From contig JAHAFI010000023.1 in the NCBI GenBank assembly GCA_018374355.1, positions 1 to 51,447 on the forward strand: a DNA stretch of 51,447 bases, in the 5' to 3' direction. The notes beneath the pieces are model-generated. The model saw only the letters and a program-made list of their open reading frames with translations. It ran no database searches and was not told the origin of the DNA. Of the stretch, positions 40,919-49,592 are shown one piece after another (the first letter of the stretch is position 1; each line of letters opens with the position of its first letter). The position numbers were made by a program, and so were the translations under genes. The DNA is from Clostridiales bacterium (GTDB lineage Bacteria > Bacillota > Clostridia > Lachnospirales > Lachnospiraceae).

Positions 40919-43900
40919 ATGAAGACATTTAATTACGACCTGGTGAAAGATCCAACTTATTTCTGTGACAACCGTGTGGCGGCACATTCTGATCACAGAT
41001 ACTACGAAACTGCTGAAAATATGGAACAGGATGTGGACAGCTTCCGTTACAGTCTGAATGGTCTGTGGAAATTCCACTATGCAAAGAACTATCAGAGTAC
41101 CATTCCGGGATTTGAAAAGGAAGAGTATTGCTGCTGTACATGGGATGACATCCGTGTTCCGGCTCATATCCAGATGGAAGGATATGATGTTCCCCAGTAT
41201 GCAAACGTGCAGTATCCGTGGGAAGGCCGTGAAGAAATAGCCCCGGGCGAGATTCCGACACGTTTCAATCCGGTGGCAAGCTATGTAAAATATTTTGAAG
41301 TACCGGAAAATATGAAAGGTAAAAAAGTATTCGTATCCTTCCAGGGCGCAGAGAGTGGAATTGCACTGTGGCTGAACGGAACATTTGTCGGCTACAGCGA
41401 GGATACTTTCACACCTTCTGAATTTGAACTGACTCCTTATCTGAAAGAGGGAGAAAATAAACTGGCTGCACAGGTATTCAAATGGACGAGCAGCAGTTGG
41501 TGTGAGGATCAGGACTTCTTCCGTTTCTCGGGAATCTACCGTGATGTATATCTGTATGCGATTCCGGAGGTTCATGTGTCCGACCTGAAAGTACAGACCT
41601 TACTGGATGCTACATTCACAAAAGCAGATCTGGATATCACAGTGAAAGCTACAAAGCCGGGAAAAGTGAAAATCACTCTGTCCAAAGACGGTGAAGCGCT
41701 GCAGACTCTGGAAGAGACTCTGGCAGAAGAGTCCCATTATGTGATGAAGGTGGAAAATCCAAAACTGTGGAGCGCAGAGGAACCTGTTCTGTACGACGTA
41801 ACTCTGGAAGTGATGGATGAAAACGGCGCTGTTTCCGAAGTGATTCCCCAGAGAGTAGGATTCCGCCGCTTTGAGATGAAAGACGGCATCATGATGCTCA
41901 ATGGAAAACGAATTGTATTCAAGGGCGTAAACCGTCATGAATTCAGTTCCATTACAGGACGCTGCGTATCCAGAGAGGAACTGATCAAAGATATCGTTAC
42001 CATGAAACGCAACAATATCAATGCGATCCGTACCTGCCATTATCCGGATGCAGTGGGCATCTATGATCTCTGTGACGAATACGGTCTGTACATGATTGCA
42101 GAGTGTAATCTGGAATCCCACGGAAGCTGGGATATCAGCGCAGAACAGACAGGAGATTTCTCCGGTGTTGTTCCCTGTGACCGTCCGGAATGGCTGGATA
42201 TGATGCTGGACCGTGTAAATTCCATGTATCAGAGAGACAAAAACCATACGGCGATTCTGATCTGGTCCTGTGGTAATGAATCCTTCGGCGGAAAAGACAT
42301 CTATGAAATGTCTCAGCTCTACCGTAAACTGGATCCAACCCGTCTGGTACATTATGAAGGCGTTATTCATGACCGCCGCTTCAACGATACCAGCGATATG
42401 GAAAGCCAGATGTATCCCAGCGTTGAGCAGATTAAAGAATTCCTTGCAAAGGACAGAAGCAAACCGTTCATCTGCTGTGAGTACACCCATGCTATGGGTA
42501 ACTCCTGCGGCGCTATGCACAAATATACAGATCTGACAGATACAGAGCCTTCCTATCAGGGCGGATTTATCTGGGATTATATTGACCAGTCCATCTATAA
42601 AAAGGACCGTTATGGAAAAGAATTTCAGGCATACGGCGGTGACTTCAATGACCGTCCCTGCGATTATAATTTCAGCGGAAACGGTATTGCCTACGGCGGA
42701 GAACGGAATGAATCTCCTAAGATGCAGGAGGTAAAATTCAATTACCAGAACATCACCGCAGTAGTGGAAAAAGATACTGTAAAAGTAATCAATAAAAACC
42801 TGTTTGTAAATACAGACAGCTTCGATTGTGTAGTGATCTTAGAAAAGGACGGAAAATTTGTGAAAAAAGTTTCCATGGAAACTGCTGCAGCGCCTCTTTC
42901 TGAGGAAACCTACACACTTCCGATTCCGGCACAGACCCTTCCGGGCGAATATGCAGTAACCGTTTCCTTCCGTTTGAAAGAGGATACGGTATGGGCGGAA
43001 CGCGGTCATGAGGTAGCCTTCGGTCAGGGTATTTATAAGGTGGAAGCGCCTGCAAAAGCAGAAAAACCGGCGAAATTTACCGTGATCAACTCCGGTCACA
43101 ACTTTGGTGTGAGAGGAGAGAACTTCGATGTGATGTTCTCCTACTTAAACGGCGGTCTGGTATCCTACCGCTATGGCGGCGTGGAAATGATCCGGATGAT
43201 TCCTAAGCCAAACTTCTGGAGAGCGCCTAATGACAATGACTGCGGAAATCTGATGCAGATGAGATACGCACAGTGGAAGGTTGCTTCCATGTATCTGTCC
43301 CACAAGTATCCTTCCGGCGGACATTATCCGGGTATGAAGATCCCGAGCTTTGAGGTAACCGAGGAGTATGCAGCAATTACCTTTACTTATGTAATGCCTG
43401 CCACACCTGCAAGTGAATGTAATCTCACCTACAAGGTTTACGGAGACGGAGCGATTCAGACCACTCTTTCCTATGATCCGGTGAAAGAACTGGGCGATAT
43501 GCCTGAATTCGGCGTTATGTTCAAGTTTGATGCAGACTATAACAATGTCACATGGTACGGCATGGGACCATCCGAGACCTATACAGACCGCTGCAAGGGC
43601 GCAAAACTTGGAATCTACAAAAATAAAGTAGAAGACAATATGGCTCAATATCTGGTTCCCCAGGAATGCGGAAATAAAGCAGGTGTCCGCTGGGCATCCG
43701 TGACAGACAGAAAAGGAAGAGGTATGCTGTTTACAGGAGACGGTATTGAATTCTCTGCGCTGCCTTACACCCCTCATGAGCTGGAAAATGCAATGCATCC
43801 ATATGAGCTGCCGCAGGTACATTATACGGTAGTACGGGTTGCAAAACAGCAGATGGGTGTTGCAGGTGACGATAGCTGGGGAGCTCAGACACATCCGGAA

Positions 43901-43957
43901 TATCTGCTGGATACAAAAGAAAAAATGGAATTTACTTTCTGCTTCAAGGGAATCTGA
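40919..43957 (+). CDS. lacZ: Beta-galactosidase, glycoside hydrolase family 2
   Basis: 1012 residues, near the usual size of LacZ. It has the jelly-roll and immunoglobulin-like N-terminal domains, the GH2 barrel with acid/base Glu454 (SCGNESFGG) and nucleophile Glu521 (CCEYTHAMGNSCG), and the C-terminal small-chain domain (NFWRAPNDNDCGNLMQMR). Retaining enzyme cleaving lactose or beta-galactosides; cytosolic (no signal peptide). GGAGG precedes ATG 40919. It lies after a terminator-like hairpin. Confidence 0.95.
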   Translation: MKTFNYDLVKDPTYFCDNRVAAHSDHRYYETAENMEQDVDSFRYSLNGLWKFHYAKNYQSTIPGFEKEEYCCCTWDDIRVPAHIQMEGYDVPQYANVQYPWEGREEIAPGEIPTRFNPVASYVKYFEVPENMKGKKVFVSFQGAESGIALWLNGTFVGYSEDTFTPSEFELTPYLKEGENKLAAQVFKWTSSSWCEDQDFFRFSGIYRDVYLYAIPEVHVSDLKVQTLLDATFTKADLDITVKATKPGKVKITLSKDGEALQTLEETLAEESHYVMKVENPKLWSAEEPVLYDVTLEVMDENGAVSEVIPQRVGFRRFEMKDGIMMLNGKRIVFKGVNRHEFSSITGRCVSREELIKDIVTMKRNNINAIRTCHYPDAVGIYDLCDEYGLYMIAECNLESHGSWDISAEQTGDFSGVVPCDRPEWLDMMLDRVNSMYQRDKNHTAILIWSCGNESFGGKDIYEMSQLYRKLDPTRLVHYEGVIHDRRFNDTSDMESQMYPSVEQIKEFLAKDRSKPFICCEYTHAMGNSCGAMHKYTDLTDTEPSYQGGFIWDYIDQSIYKKDRYGKEFQAYGGDFNDRPCDYNFSGNGIAYGGERNESPKMQEVKFNYQNITAVVEKDTVKVINKNLFVNTDSFDCVVILEKDGKFVKKVSMETAAAPLSEETYTLPIPAQTLPGEYAVTVSFRLKEDTVWAERGHEVAFGQGIYKVEAPAKAEKPAKFTVINSGHNFGVRGENFDVMFSYLNGGLVSYRYGGVEMIRMIPKPNFWRAPNDNDCGNLMQMRYAQWKVASMYLSHKYPSGGHYPGMKIPSFEVTEEYAAITFTYVMPATPASECNLTYKVYGDGAIQTTLSYDPVKELGDMPEFGVMFKFDADYNNVTWYGMGPSETYTDRCKGAKLGIYKNKVEDNMAQYLVPQECGNKAGVRWASVTDRKGRGMLFTGDGIEFSALPYTPHELENAMHPYELPQVHYTVVRVAKQQMGVAGDDSWGAQTHPEYLLDTKEKMEFTFCFKGI

Positions 43958-43985
43958 TTGGAGGATACCGGAAAAGAATAATCAG

Positions 43986-44012
43986 AGCGCCCGGGGAGAT
44001 ACTCCGGGCGCT
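43986..44012 (+). promoter_or_regulatory. GC-rich stem-loop between lacZ and the GH42 gene
   Basis: AGCGCCCGG (43986-43994) and CCGGGCGCT (44004-44012) with a 9-nt loop; only three T follow. Likely an mRNA stabiliser or partial terminator. Confidence 0.65.
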
Positions 44013-44026
44013 TTCAGGAGGAAACG

Positions 44027-46054
44027 ATGAATAAAGATGTAAATTTTGGAAGAATGCTGCATGGCGGCGATTATAATCCGGAACAGTGGCTGCACAGCCC
44101 GGAGATTCTGGAAAAGGATATTGAATATTTTAAAAAAGCAAAGATCAATGAAGTTTCACTGGGAATATTTTCATGGGCCATGCTGGAACCGGAAGAGGGC
44201 GTTTTCCATTTTGAGTGGATGGAAGAGATCATCAACCGCTTATACGAAAATGGAATTTCCACCATTCTGGCTACCCCGACCGGAGCCCGTCCCAAATGGA
44301 TGGCGGACAAATATCCGGAGGTGCTGCGGGTGGATGCTACCCGTCACAGAAACCTGTTCGGCGTACGCCACAATCATTGCTACACATCCCCGGTATACCG
44401 GGAGAAAACCAGAATCATGAATATGGAGCTGGCAAAAAGATTTGGAAATCATCCGGGTGTGATCGCATGGCATCTGTCCAATGAGTACGGCGGAGAGTGT
44501 CACTGTCCCCTGTGTCAGGAAGAATTCCGCAAATGGTTAAAAGAGAAATACCAGACCATCGAGAAACTGAACAGAGCCTGGGCGACCACTTTCTGGAGCC
44601 ATATTTATAACAGCTTCGATCAGATTGAAAGTCCTTCTCCCCGTGGAGAAATGGGTCTTCACGCACTGAATCTGGATTGGAAACGGTTCGTAACAGACAG
44701 AACAGTGGATTTTGTAAAACATGAGACACAGGCGATACGTGACGGAGGTTCCGATAAACCAACCACCATCAATATGATGTATGATTTTCAGGGATTGAAC
44801 TATCACAAATTTGCAGACGTCATAGATATCGTTTCCTGGGATAATTACCCTCAGTGGCATAAAAAGGAGGAATACCTGACAGCCATGGATGACGGTATGC
44901 AGCACGATATCATGCGTACCATTCAGAAAAAACCGTTCCTTTTAATGGAATGCTGTCCGGCAGCTACCAACTGGCAGCCGGTAAGTAAGCTGAAAAAACC
45001 GGGTATGCTTCATGCGGCATCCATGCAGGCAGTTGCCCATGGATCTGACAGCGTCCAGTATTTCCAGCTTCGCCAGAGTCAGGGATCCAGTGAAAAATTC
45101 CACGGGGCTGTGATAGACCATTACGGCGGAGACGATACGAGAGTATTCAAAGAAGTATCGGAAGTGGGAGCATCTCTGGCCGACCTTCAGGAAGTTGCAG
45201 GAGCAAATGTTCATGCGAAAGTAGCGGTAGTCTTTGACTGGGAGAGCCGCTGGGCGATGGAAGACGCGATGGGACCGAGAAACTCCGGACTTTTCTATAA
45301 AGAGACGGTAGAAAAATCTTATTATGCGTTCCGGAAACTGGGTCTGGATGTGGATATGATCGATATGGAACAGGAGCTGGACGGATATGCCGTAGTTGCA
45401 GCCCCGATGCTGTATATGTTCCGGGCAGGATTTGAGGAGAAAGTCCGCCGCTTTGTGGAAAAAGGCGGAAAATTTGTTCTGACCTACTGGTCCGGTATTG
45501 TAGATGAGACGGATCTGTGTTTCCTTGAAGGAACCCCTCACGGACTGATGGATGTGATGGGACTTCGCAGCACAGAGATCGACGCTTTGTACGATGGTGA
45601 ATCTAATGTGGCAAATCCGGCGGCAGGCAATCCGCTTCATCTGACAGCTTCCTATACCTGCACCAACCTGTGCGATCTGGTAAAGGCTTCCACAGCGGAA
45701 GTTTTGATGACTTATGGGGAAGACTTTTACGCAGGAATGCCGGCGCTGACCAGAAACCAGTACGGTGAAGGACAGGCTTACTATGTATGTGCAGATTTTG
45801 AGCAGTCCTTCTATGATGAACTCTATCGGAAGATTGCGGCAGACGCAGGAGTGGAACGTGTGATTACCCATATTCCAAATGGCGTGGAAGTAACCACCCG
45901 TGAAAATGATCAGGCAGTATATGTATTTGTACAGAACTTCAACCGCGGCCCGGTGGAAATCAAACTTCCGGTGAAGGAGTATCCGGTTTGGCTGGGAAAT
46001 TATGACGGAGCTATCGGCCGTCTGGGCACTGTGGTTTTAAAAAAGAACAAATAA
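44027..46054 (+). CDS. Beta-galactosidase, glycoside hydrolase family 42
   Basis: 675 residues, three-domain GH42 enzyme. Acid/base is Glu153 in HLSNEYGGE and nucleophile Glu308 in LLMECCPAATNW. Three cysteines after the acid/base (ECHCPLC) match the zinc-binding cysteine cluster in many GH42 enzymes. The middle trimerisation domain and the C-terminal beta domain are present (FVQNFNRGPVEIKLP). It hydrolyses beta-galactosyl oligosaccharides and complements LacZ. RBS AGGAGG precedes ATG. Confidence 0.94.
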   Translation: MNKDVNFGRMLHGGDYNPEQWLHSPEILEKDIEYFKKAKINEVSLGIFSWAMLEPEEGVFHFEWMEEIINRLYENGISTILATPTGARPKWMADKYPEVLRVDATRHRNLFGVRHNHCYTSPVYREKTRIMNMELAKRFGNHPGVIAWHLSNEYGGECHCPLCQEEFRKWLKEKYQTIEKLNRAWATTFWSHIYNSFDQIESPSPRGEMGLHALNLDWKRFVTDRTVDFVKHETQAIRDGGSDKPTTINMMYDFQGLNYHKFADVIDIVSWDNYPQWHKKEEYLTAMDDGMQHDIMRTIQKKPFLLMECCPAATNWQPVSKLKKPGMLHAASMQAVAHGSDSVQYFQLRQSQGSSEKFHGAVIDHYGGDDTRVFKEVSEVGASLADLQEVAGANVHAKVAVVFDWESRWAMEDAMGPRNSGLFYKETVEKSYYAFRKLGLDVDMIDMEQELDGYAVVAAPMLYMFRAGFEEKVRRFVEKGGKFVLTYWSGIVDETDLCFLEGTPHGLMDVMGLRSTEIDALYDGESNVANPAAGNPLHLTASYTCTNLCDLVKASTAEVLMTYGEDFYAGMPALTRNQYGEGQAYYVCADFEQSFYDELYRKIAADAGVERVITHIPNGVEVTTRENDQAVYVFVQNFNRGPVEIKLPVKEYPVWLGNYDGAIGRLGTVVLKKNK

Positions 46055-46087
46055 CAGACAGCAAAAAAAGAGAGGCAGGGGAAACAA

Positions 46088-47608
46088 ATGATTCAAACAA
46101 GTATTGTAAAACTGGTGCAGTATGGACTGGCTTCGGGACTGATCGAAGCGGAGGACAAACGGTATACGGTCAATAAAGTGATGGAGCTTTTGAAAATCGA
46201 TGCCATTGAAGATGAAGCGTTACAGGCAGTTCTGGATTTTGACGGAAAAGACCAGACGGTAATCGGCGAACTGGAAAGTATTCTTTCAGACATCTGTGAT
46301 TACGCTTATGAAAATGGTTTGATGGAAGAAAACAGCGTGGGCTACCGGGATCTTTTTGATACAAAGGTGATGAGCCTGCTGGTTGACCGTCCGGGCAATG
46401 TCATCCGCCGGTTCTGGGAGCTTTACAAGGAGGATCCGGTAAAAGCTACCGACGCTCATTACAAATTCAGTCAGGACACCGACTATATCCGCCGTTACCG
46501 TATCGCAAAGGATATGAAATGGGTAGCACCTACCCAGTACGGTGATTTGGATATCACCATCAATTTGTCCAAGCCGGAAAAGGACCCGAAAGCCATTGCG
46601 GCAGCGAAGCTGGCAAAACAGACCTCTTATCCGAAATGCCTGCTGTGCATGGAAAATGAAGGATATGCAGGCCGTTTGAACCATCCTGCAAGACAGAATC
46701 ACAGAATCATTCCGGTGACTATCAATGACAGCCAGTGGGGATTCCAGTATTCTCCTTATGTATATTATAATGAGCACTGTATCGTGTTTAATTCCCGGCA
46801 CGTTCCCATGAAGATCGAGAGGGCTACATTTGCAAAATTATTTGATTTTGTAAAACAGTTCCCTCATTACTTCGTAGGTTCCAATGCGGATCTTCCGATT
46901 GTTGGCGGTTCCATTCTGAGCCACGATCATTTTCAGGGAGGACATTACGAGTTTGCCATGGCGAAAGCGCCGATTGAGAGAGAAGTGACCATTCCGGGCT
47001 TTGAAGATGTGAAGGCAGGCATCGTAAAATGGCCGATGTCCGTAATCCGGATCAGCGGACCGGATACAGAGCGCCTGATCGAACTGGCAGATAAGATTCT
47101 TTTGAGCTGGAGAGGATATACCGATGAGGCGGCATTCATTTTTGCGGAAACTGACGGAGAACCTCACAACACCATCACCCCGATTGCGAGAAAACGGGGA
47201 GAAATGTTTGAGATGGATCTGGTACTCCGCAACAATATCACTACAGAGGAGCATCCGCTGGGTGTGTACCATCCTCATGCAGAGCTGCATCATATTAAGA
47301 AAGAAAATATCGGTCTGATCGAGGTTATGGGTCTTGCCGTTCTTCCGGCTCGTCTGAAAGATGAGATTGAAGGACTGTGTTTGGCGATTGTGGCAGAGGA
47401 GGACCTGAGAGCTGACGAGACGCTGGAAAAACATGCTGACTGGGTGGATGAACTGAAGGAAAAATATACTTTTACCGCAGAAAATGTGGAGGGCATCCTG
47501 AAAGAGGAGATTGGTATTGTGTTCATGAAGGTTCTGGAACATGCCGGGGTATACAAATGCACAGAGGAAGGCAGAGCTGCATTTATGAGATTTATTGAAG
47601 CACTGTAA
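46088..47608 (+). CDS. galT: UDP-glucose-hexose-1-phosphate uridylyltransferase (class II GalT)
   Basis: 506 residues; the long GalT form of Firmicutes. It has the histidine motif LSHDHFQGG (His279, His281), a CLLCMENEGYAGR metal-like region, and NSRHVPMKIERATFAKLFDFVKQFP-type sequence (NSRHVPMKI). It converts galactose-1-phosphate in the Leloir pathway. It ends the galactoside operon, but galK and galE are absent from the window. It starts 33 nt after GH42. No terminator is visible before the next promoter at 47635. Confidence 0.94.
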   Translation: MIQTSIVKLVQYGLASGLIEAEDKRYTVNKVMELLKIDAIEDEALQAVLDFDGKDQTVIGELESILSDICDYAYENGLMEENSVGYRDLFDTKVMSLLVDRPGNVIRRFWELYKEDPVKATDAHYKFSQDTDYIRRYRIAKDMKWVAPTQYGDLDITINLSKPEKDPKAIAAAKLAKQTSYPKCLLCMENEGYAGRLNHPARQNHRIIPVTINDSQWGFQYSPYVYYNEHCIVFNSRHVPMKIERATFAKLFDFVKQFPHYFVGSNADLPIVGGSILSHDHFQGGHYEFAMAKAPIEREVTIPGFEDVKAGIVKWPMSVIRISGPDTERLIELADKILLSWRGYTDEAAFIFAETDGEPHNTITPIARKRGEMFEMDLVLRNNITTEEHPLGVYHPHAELHHIKKENIGLIEVMGLAVLPARLKDEIEGLCLAIVAEEDLRADETLEKHADWVDELKEKYTFTAENVEGILKEEIGIVFMKVLEHAGVYKCTEEGRAAFMRFIEAL

Positions 47609-47634
47609 TGTCCGCTGCAAAATGACATTTGTAC

Positions 47635-47664
47635 TTGACAACCATACGCTTTTGCAGGTATAAT
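47635..47664 (+). promoter_or_regulatory. Sigma-A promoter of the glycine riboswitch/symporter unit
   Basis: TTGACA (47635-47640), 18-bp spacer, TATAAT (47659-47664). Confidence 0.8.
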
Positions 47665-47735
47665 AGATTTCGTTCGCGGATGGAGATATAAAGTGCCGTC
47701 TGACGCGGACAAAAATTGCATATCGAGCCAATAGA

Positions 47736-47912
47736 AGATTGCAGGAAAGCAGGCTGTGACCCGCCGAAGGAGTGATACTCTCAGGTGTTTCCGTTAAAGA
47801 GACGGAGACGGGACTGTGATCGGATGGCCCTCTGGAGAATCCCAAATGATGGGTGCCGAAGGTGAAAGCAGAAATGTTTTTTCTGCGAATCTCTCAGGCA
47901 AAAGGACAGTGT
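47736..47912 (+). promoter_or_regulatory. Tandem glycine riboswitch
   Basis: Two aptamers in a row. The first has GCCGAAGGAG (47763-47772) and ACTCTCAGG (47777-47785). The second has GCCGAAGG (47855-47862) and CTCTCAGGCAAAAGGACAG (47891-47909), the family 3' signature. The linker between them is short. Aptamer 1 departs more from consensus (GGAAAGC in place of GGAGAG, and no AAAGGAC after the CTCTCAGG). Glycine riboswitches control glycine cleavage and glycine transport, fitting the symporter downstream. Confidence 0.88.
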
Positions 47913-47971
47913 TGATACAAAAAGAGGCAGGAAGCTGTATGGTTTTTCTTGTTTTGGACGGATGTATAGAT

Positions 47972-48000
47972 AAGGTTCGGGATTTTCCCGAACCTTTTTT
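47972..48000 (+). terminator. Riboswitch-controlled terminator
   Basis: AAGGTTCGGG (47972-47981) and CCCGAACCTT (47987-47996), 5-nt loop, followed by TTTT. It is separated from the aptamers by about 60 nt. Confidence 0.8.
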
Positions 48001-48014
48001 CCCGCAGGCAACGA

Positions 48015-48127
48015 GCCAGACGGATATGCTTGCATATCCATTTGGCGACTGCTGCGAGGGTCAAATACCCCGCTGCTCTGCAGCGTTACAAATTTGACGC
48101 CCCGTTGCTTGCAGCGGGGTTTTTGAC
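48015..48127 (+). repeat. Nested hairpin element with alternative pairings before agcS
   Basis: A hairpin GCCAGA-GGATATG/CATATCC-TTTGGC (48015-48046) comes first. Then GTCAAATACCCCGCTGC (48060-48076) complements GCAGCGGGGTTTTTGAC (48111-48127) at 16 of 17 positions. Inside, CGCTGC/GCAGCG (48071-48085), GTCAAAT/ATTTGAC (48060-48098) and CCCCGTTGC/GCAGCGGGG (48100-48119) can form instead. It looks like a dispersed palindromic unit or a second switchable terminator. Confidence 0.65.
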
Positions 48128-48175
48128 TGGGCGCTCTGCTGTGCAAAATTCATGGAAAATGATGAGGGAGAAGAG

Positions 48176-49519
48176 ATGGAATTTATTAGTAAAGTCGTGG
48201 ATTGCGTTAATACTTTTTTGTGGGATTACGCATTGCTGGTATTGCTGGTGGGAGCAGGTGTGATCTATACCTGCAGTTTGAAATTTATTCAGATTCGTAA
48301 GTTCGGCGTTGGAATGAAAGCGTTATTTGGAAATTTTTCTCTTCATGGGAAAAGCGGTGAAAACGGACTCAGTTCCTTTCAGGCATTGACAACTGCCATT
48401 GCGGCGCAGGTGGGAACCGGTAATATTGCAGGTGCGGCAACGGCCATTGCATCCGGTGGTGCAGGAGCGATTTTCTGGATGTGGGTCAGCGCATTTTTCG
48501 GAATGGCAACCATATATGGGGAAGCAGTCATGGCTCAACATACCCGTCAGATTAAGGACGGAACCATTGTGGGAGGTCCGGTATATTACATCAAACATGT
48601 ATTTAAAGGCGGATTCGGAAAATTTCTTGCAGGTTTCTTTTCCGTGGCGATTATTCTTGCCCTGGGATTTATGGGAAATATGGTACAGTCCAATTCCATC
48701 GGCGTATCCTTTGAAAATGCATTTCATGTGGACAGCCTGATTGTGGGTATTTGTGTGGCAGTTGTCAGCGGCGTGATCTTCCTCGGGGGAATCAAGCGGA
48801 TTGCCCGTGTAACGGAAAAAATCGTTCCCCTGATGGCGCTGTTATATATTGTTGGATGTGTTGTGATTTTATGTATGTTCCCTCAGGGCGTAGCGGAAGC
48901 GGTAAAATCCATCTTTGTGGGAGCATTTGCTCCGGAAGCCGTTGCGGGCGGTGTTCTGGGTGTGACGGTACAAAAAGCCATGCGTTACGGTGTTGCCAGA
49001 GGACTGTTCTCCAATGAAGCAGGTATGGGTTCCACCCCTCACGCACATGCCACAGCCAATGTGAAAAATCCATGCGATCAGGGCATTATTGCCATGATGG
49101 GCGTTTTTATCGATACGTTTATTATTCTGACACTGACTGCGCTGGTGATTCTGTCCACAGGAGCGCCTGCAAGCGGATTGACTGGTTCAGAGCTGGCACA
49201 GTTGGCATTTGATGCTGGATTTGGTTCTTTTGGTAAGATTTTCATCGCCATCTGTATGCTGTTCTTTGCATTTACCACAATTGTGGGATGGTATTACTTT
49301 GGAGAAGTAAATGTGCGCTATCTTCTGGGAGAGAAGGCAGTGAAGATTTATGGAGTTCTGGTGATTGGTTTTGTAGTGCTGGGTTCTACCCTGAAGGTGG
49401 ATCTGGTATGGCATCTGTCCGATATGTTCAATGGTCTGATGGTTCTTCCGAACCTGATCGGTCTGCTGGCCTGTATCGGAATTGTGCGGAAACTGACAAA
49501 AGAACATGAAAAGCGGTAA
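48176..49519 (+). CDS. Sodium:alanine/glycine symporter (AgcS family)
   Basis: 447 residues with about 10-11 membrane segments. Family motifs are LTTAIAAQVGTGNIAGAATAI (split: AAQVGTGNIAGAATAI) near residue 75, GGPVYYIKHVFKG, and RGLFSNEAGMGSTPHAHA. It takes up glycine or alanine with Na+. ATG 48176 is chosen over ATG 48152, which lacks an RBS; GAGGGAGAAG precedes it. Behind a glycine riboswitch, so glycine is the probable substrate. For gene regulation, read-through past two hairpins is required. Confidence 0.92.
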   Translation: MEFISKVVDCVNTFLWDYALLVLLVGAGVIYTCSLKFIQIRKFGVGMKALFGNFSLHGKSGENGLSSFQALTTAIAAQVGTGNIAGAATAIASGGAGAIFWMWVSAFFGMATIYGEAVMAQHTRQIKDGTIVGGPVYYIKHVFKGGFGKFLAGFFSVAIILALGFMGNMVQSNSIGVSFENAFHVDSLIVGICVAVVSGVIFLGGIKRIARVTEKIVPLMALLYIVGCVVILCMFPQGVAEAVKSIFVGAFAPEAVAGGVLGVTVQKAMRYGVARGLFSNEAGMGSTPHAHATANVKNPCDQGIIAMMGVFIDTFIILTLTALVILSTGAPASGLTGSELAQLAFDAGFGSFGKIFIAICMLFFAFTTIVGWYYFGEVNVRYLLGEKAVKIYGVLVIGFVVLGSTLKVDLVWHLSDMFNGLMVLPNLIGLLACIGIVRKLTKEHEKR

Positions 49520-49538
49520 TACATAGAATAATAAAGTA

Positions 49539-49580
49539 GAAAAGCCGAAGCAGCAAAGAGAAATGCTGTTTCGGCTTTTC
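49539..49580. terminator. Bidirectional terminator after the symporter
   Basis: GAAAAGCCGAAGCAGCA (49539-49555) and TGCTGTTTCGGCTTTTC (49564-49580), one mismatch, with A-run on the left and T-run on the right; serves both convergent genes. Confidence 0.85.
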
Positions 49581-49592
49581 AGCTATTTGGAG

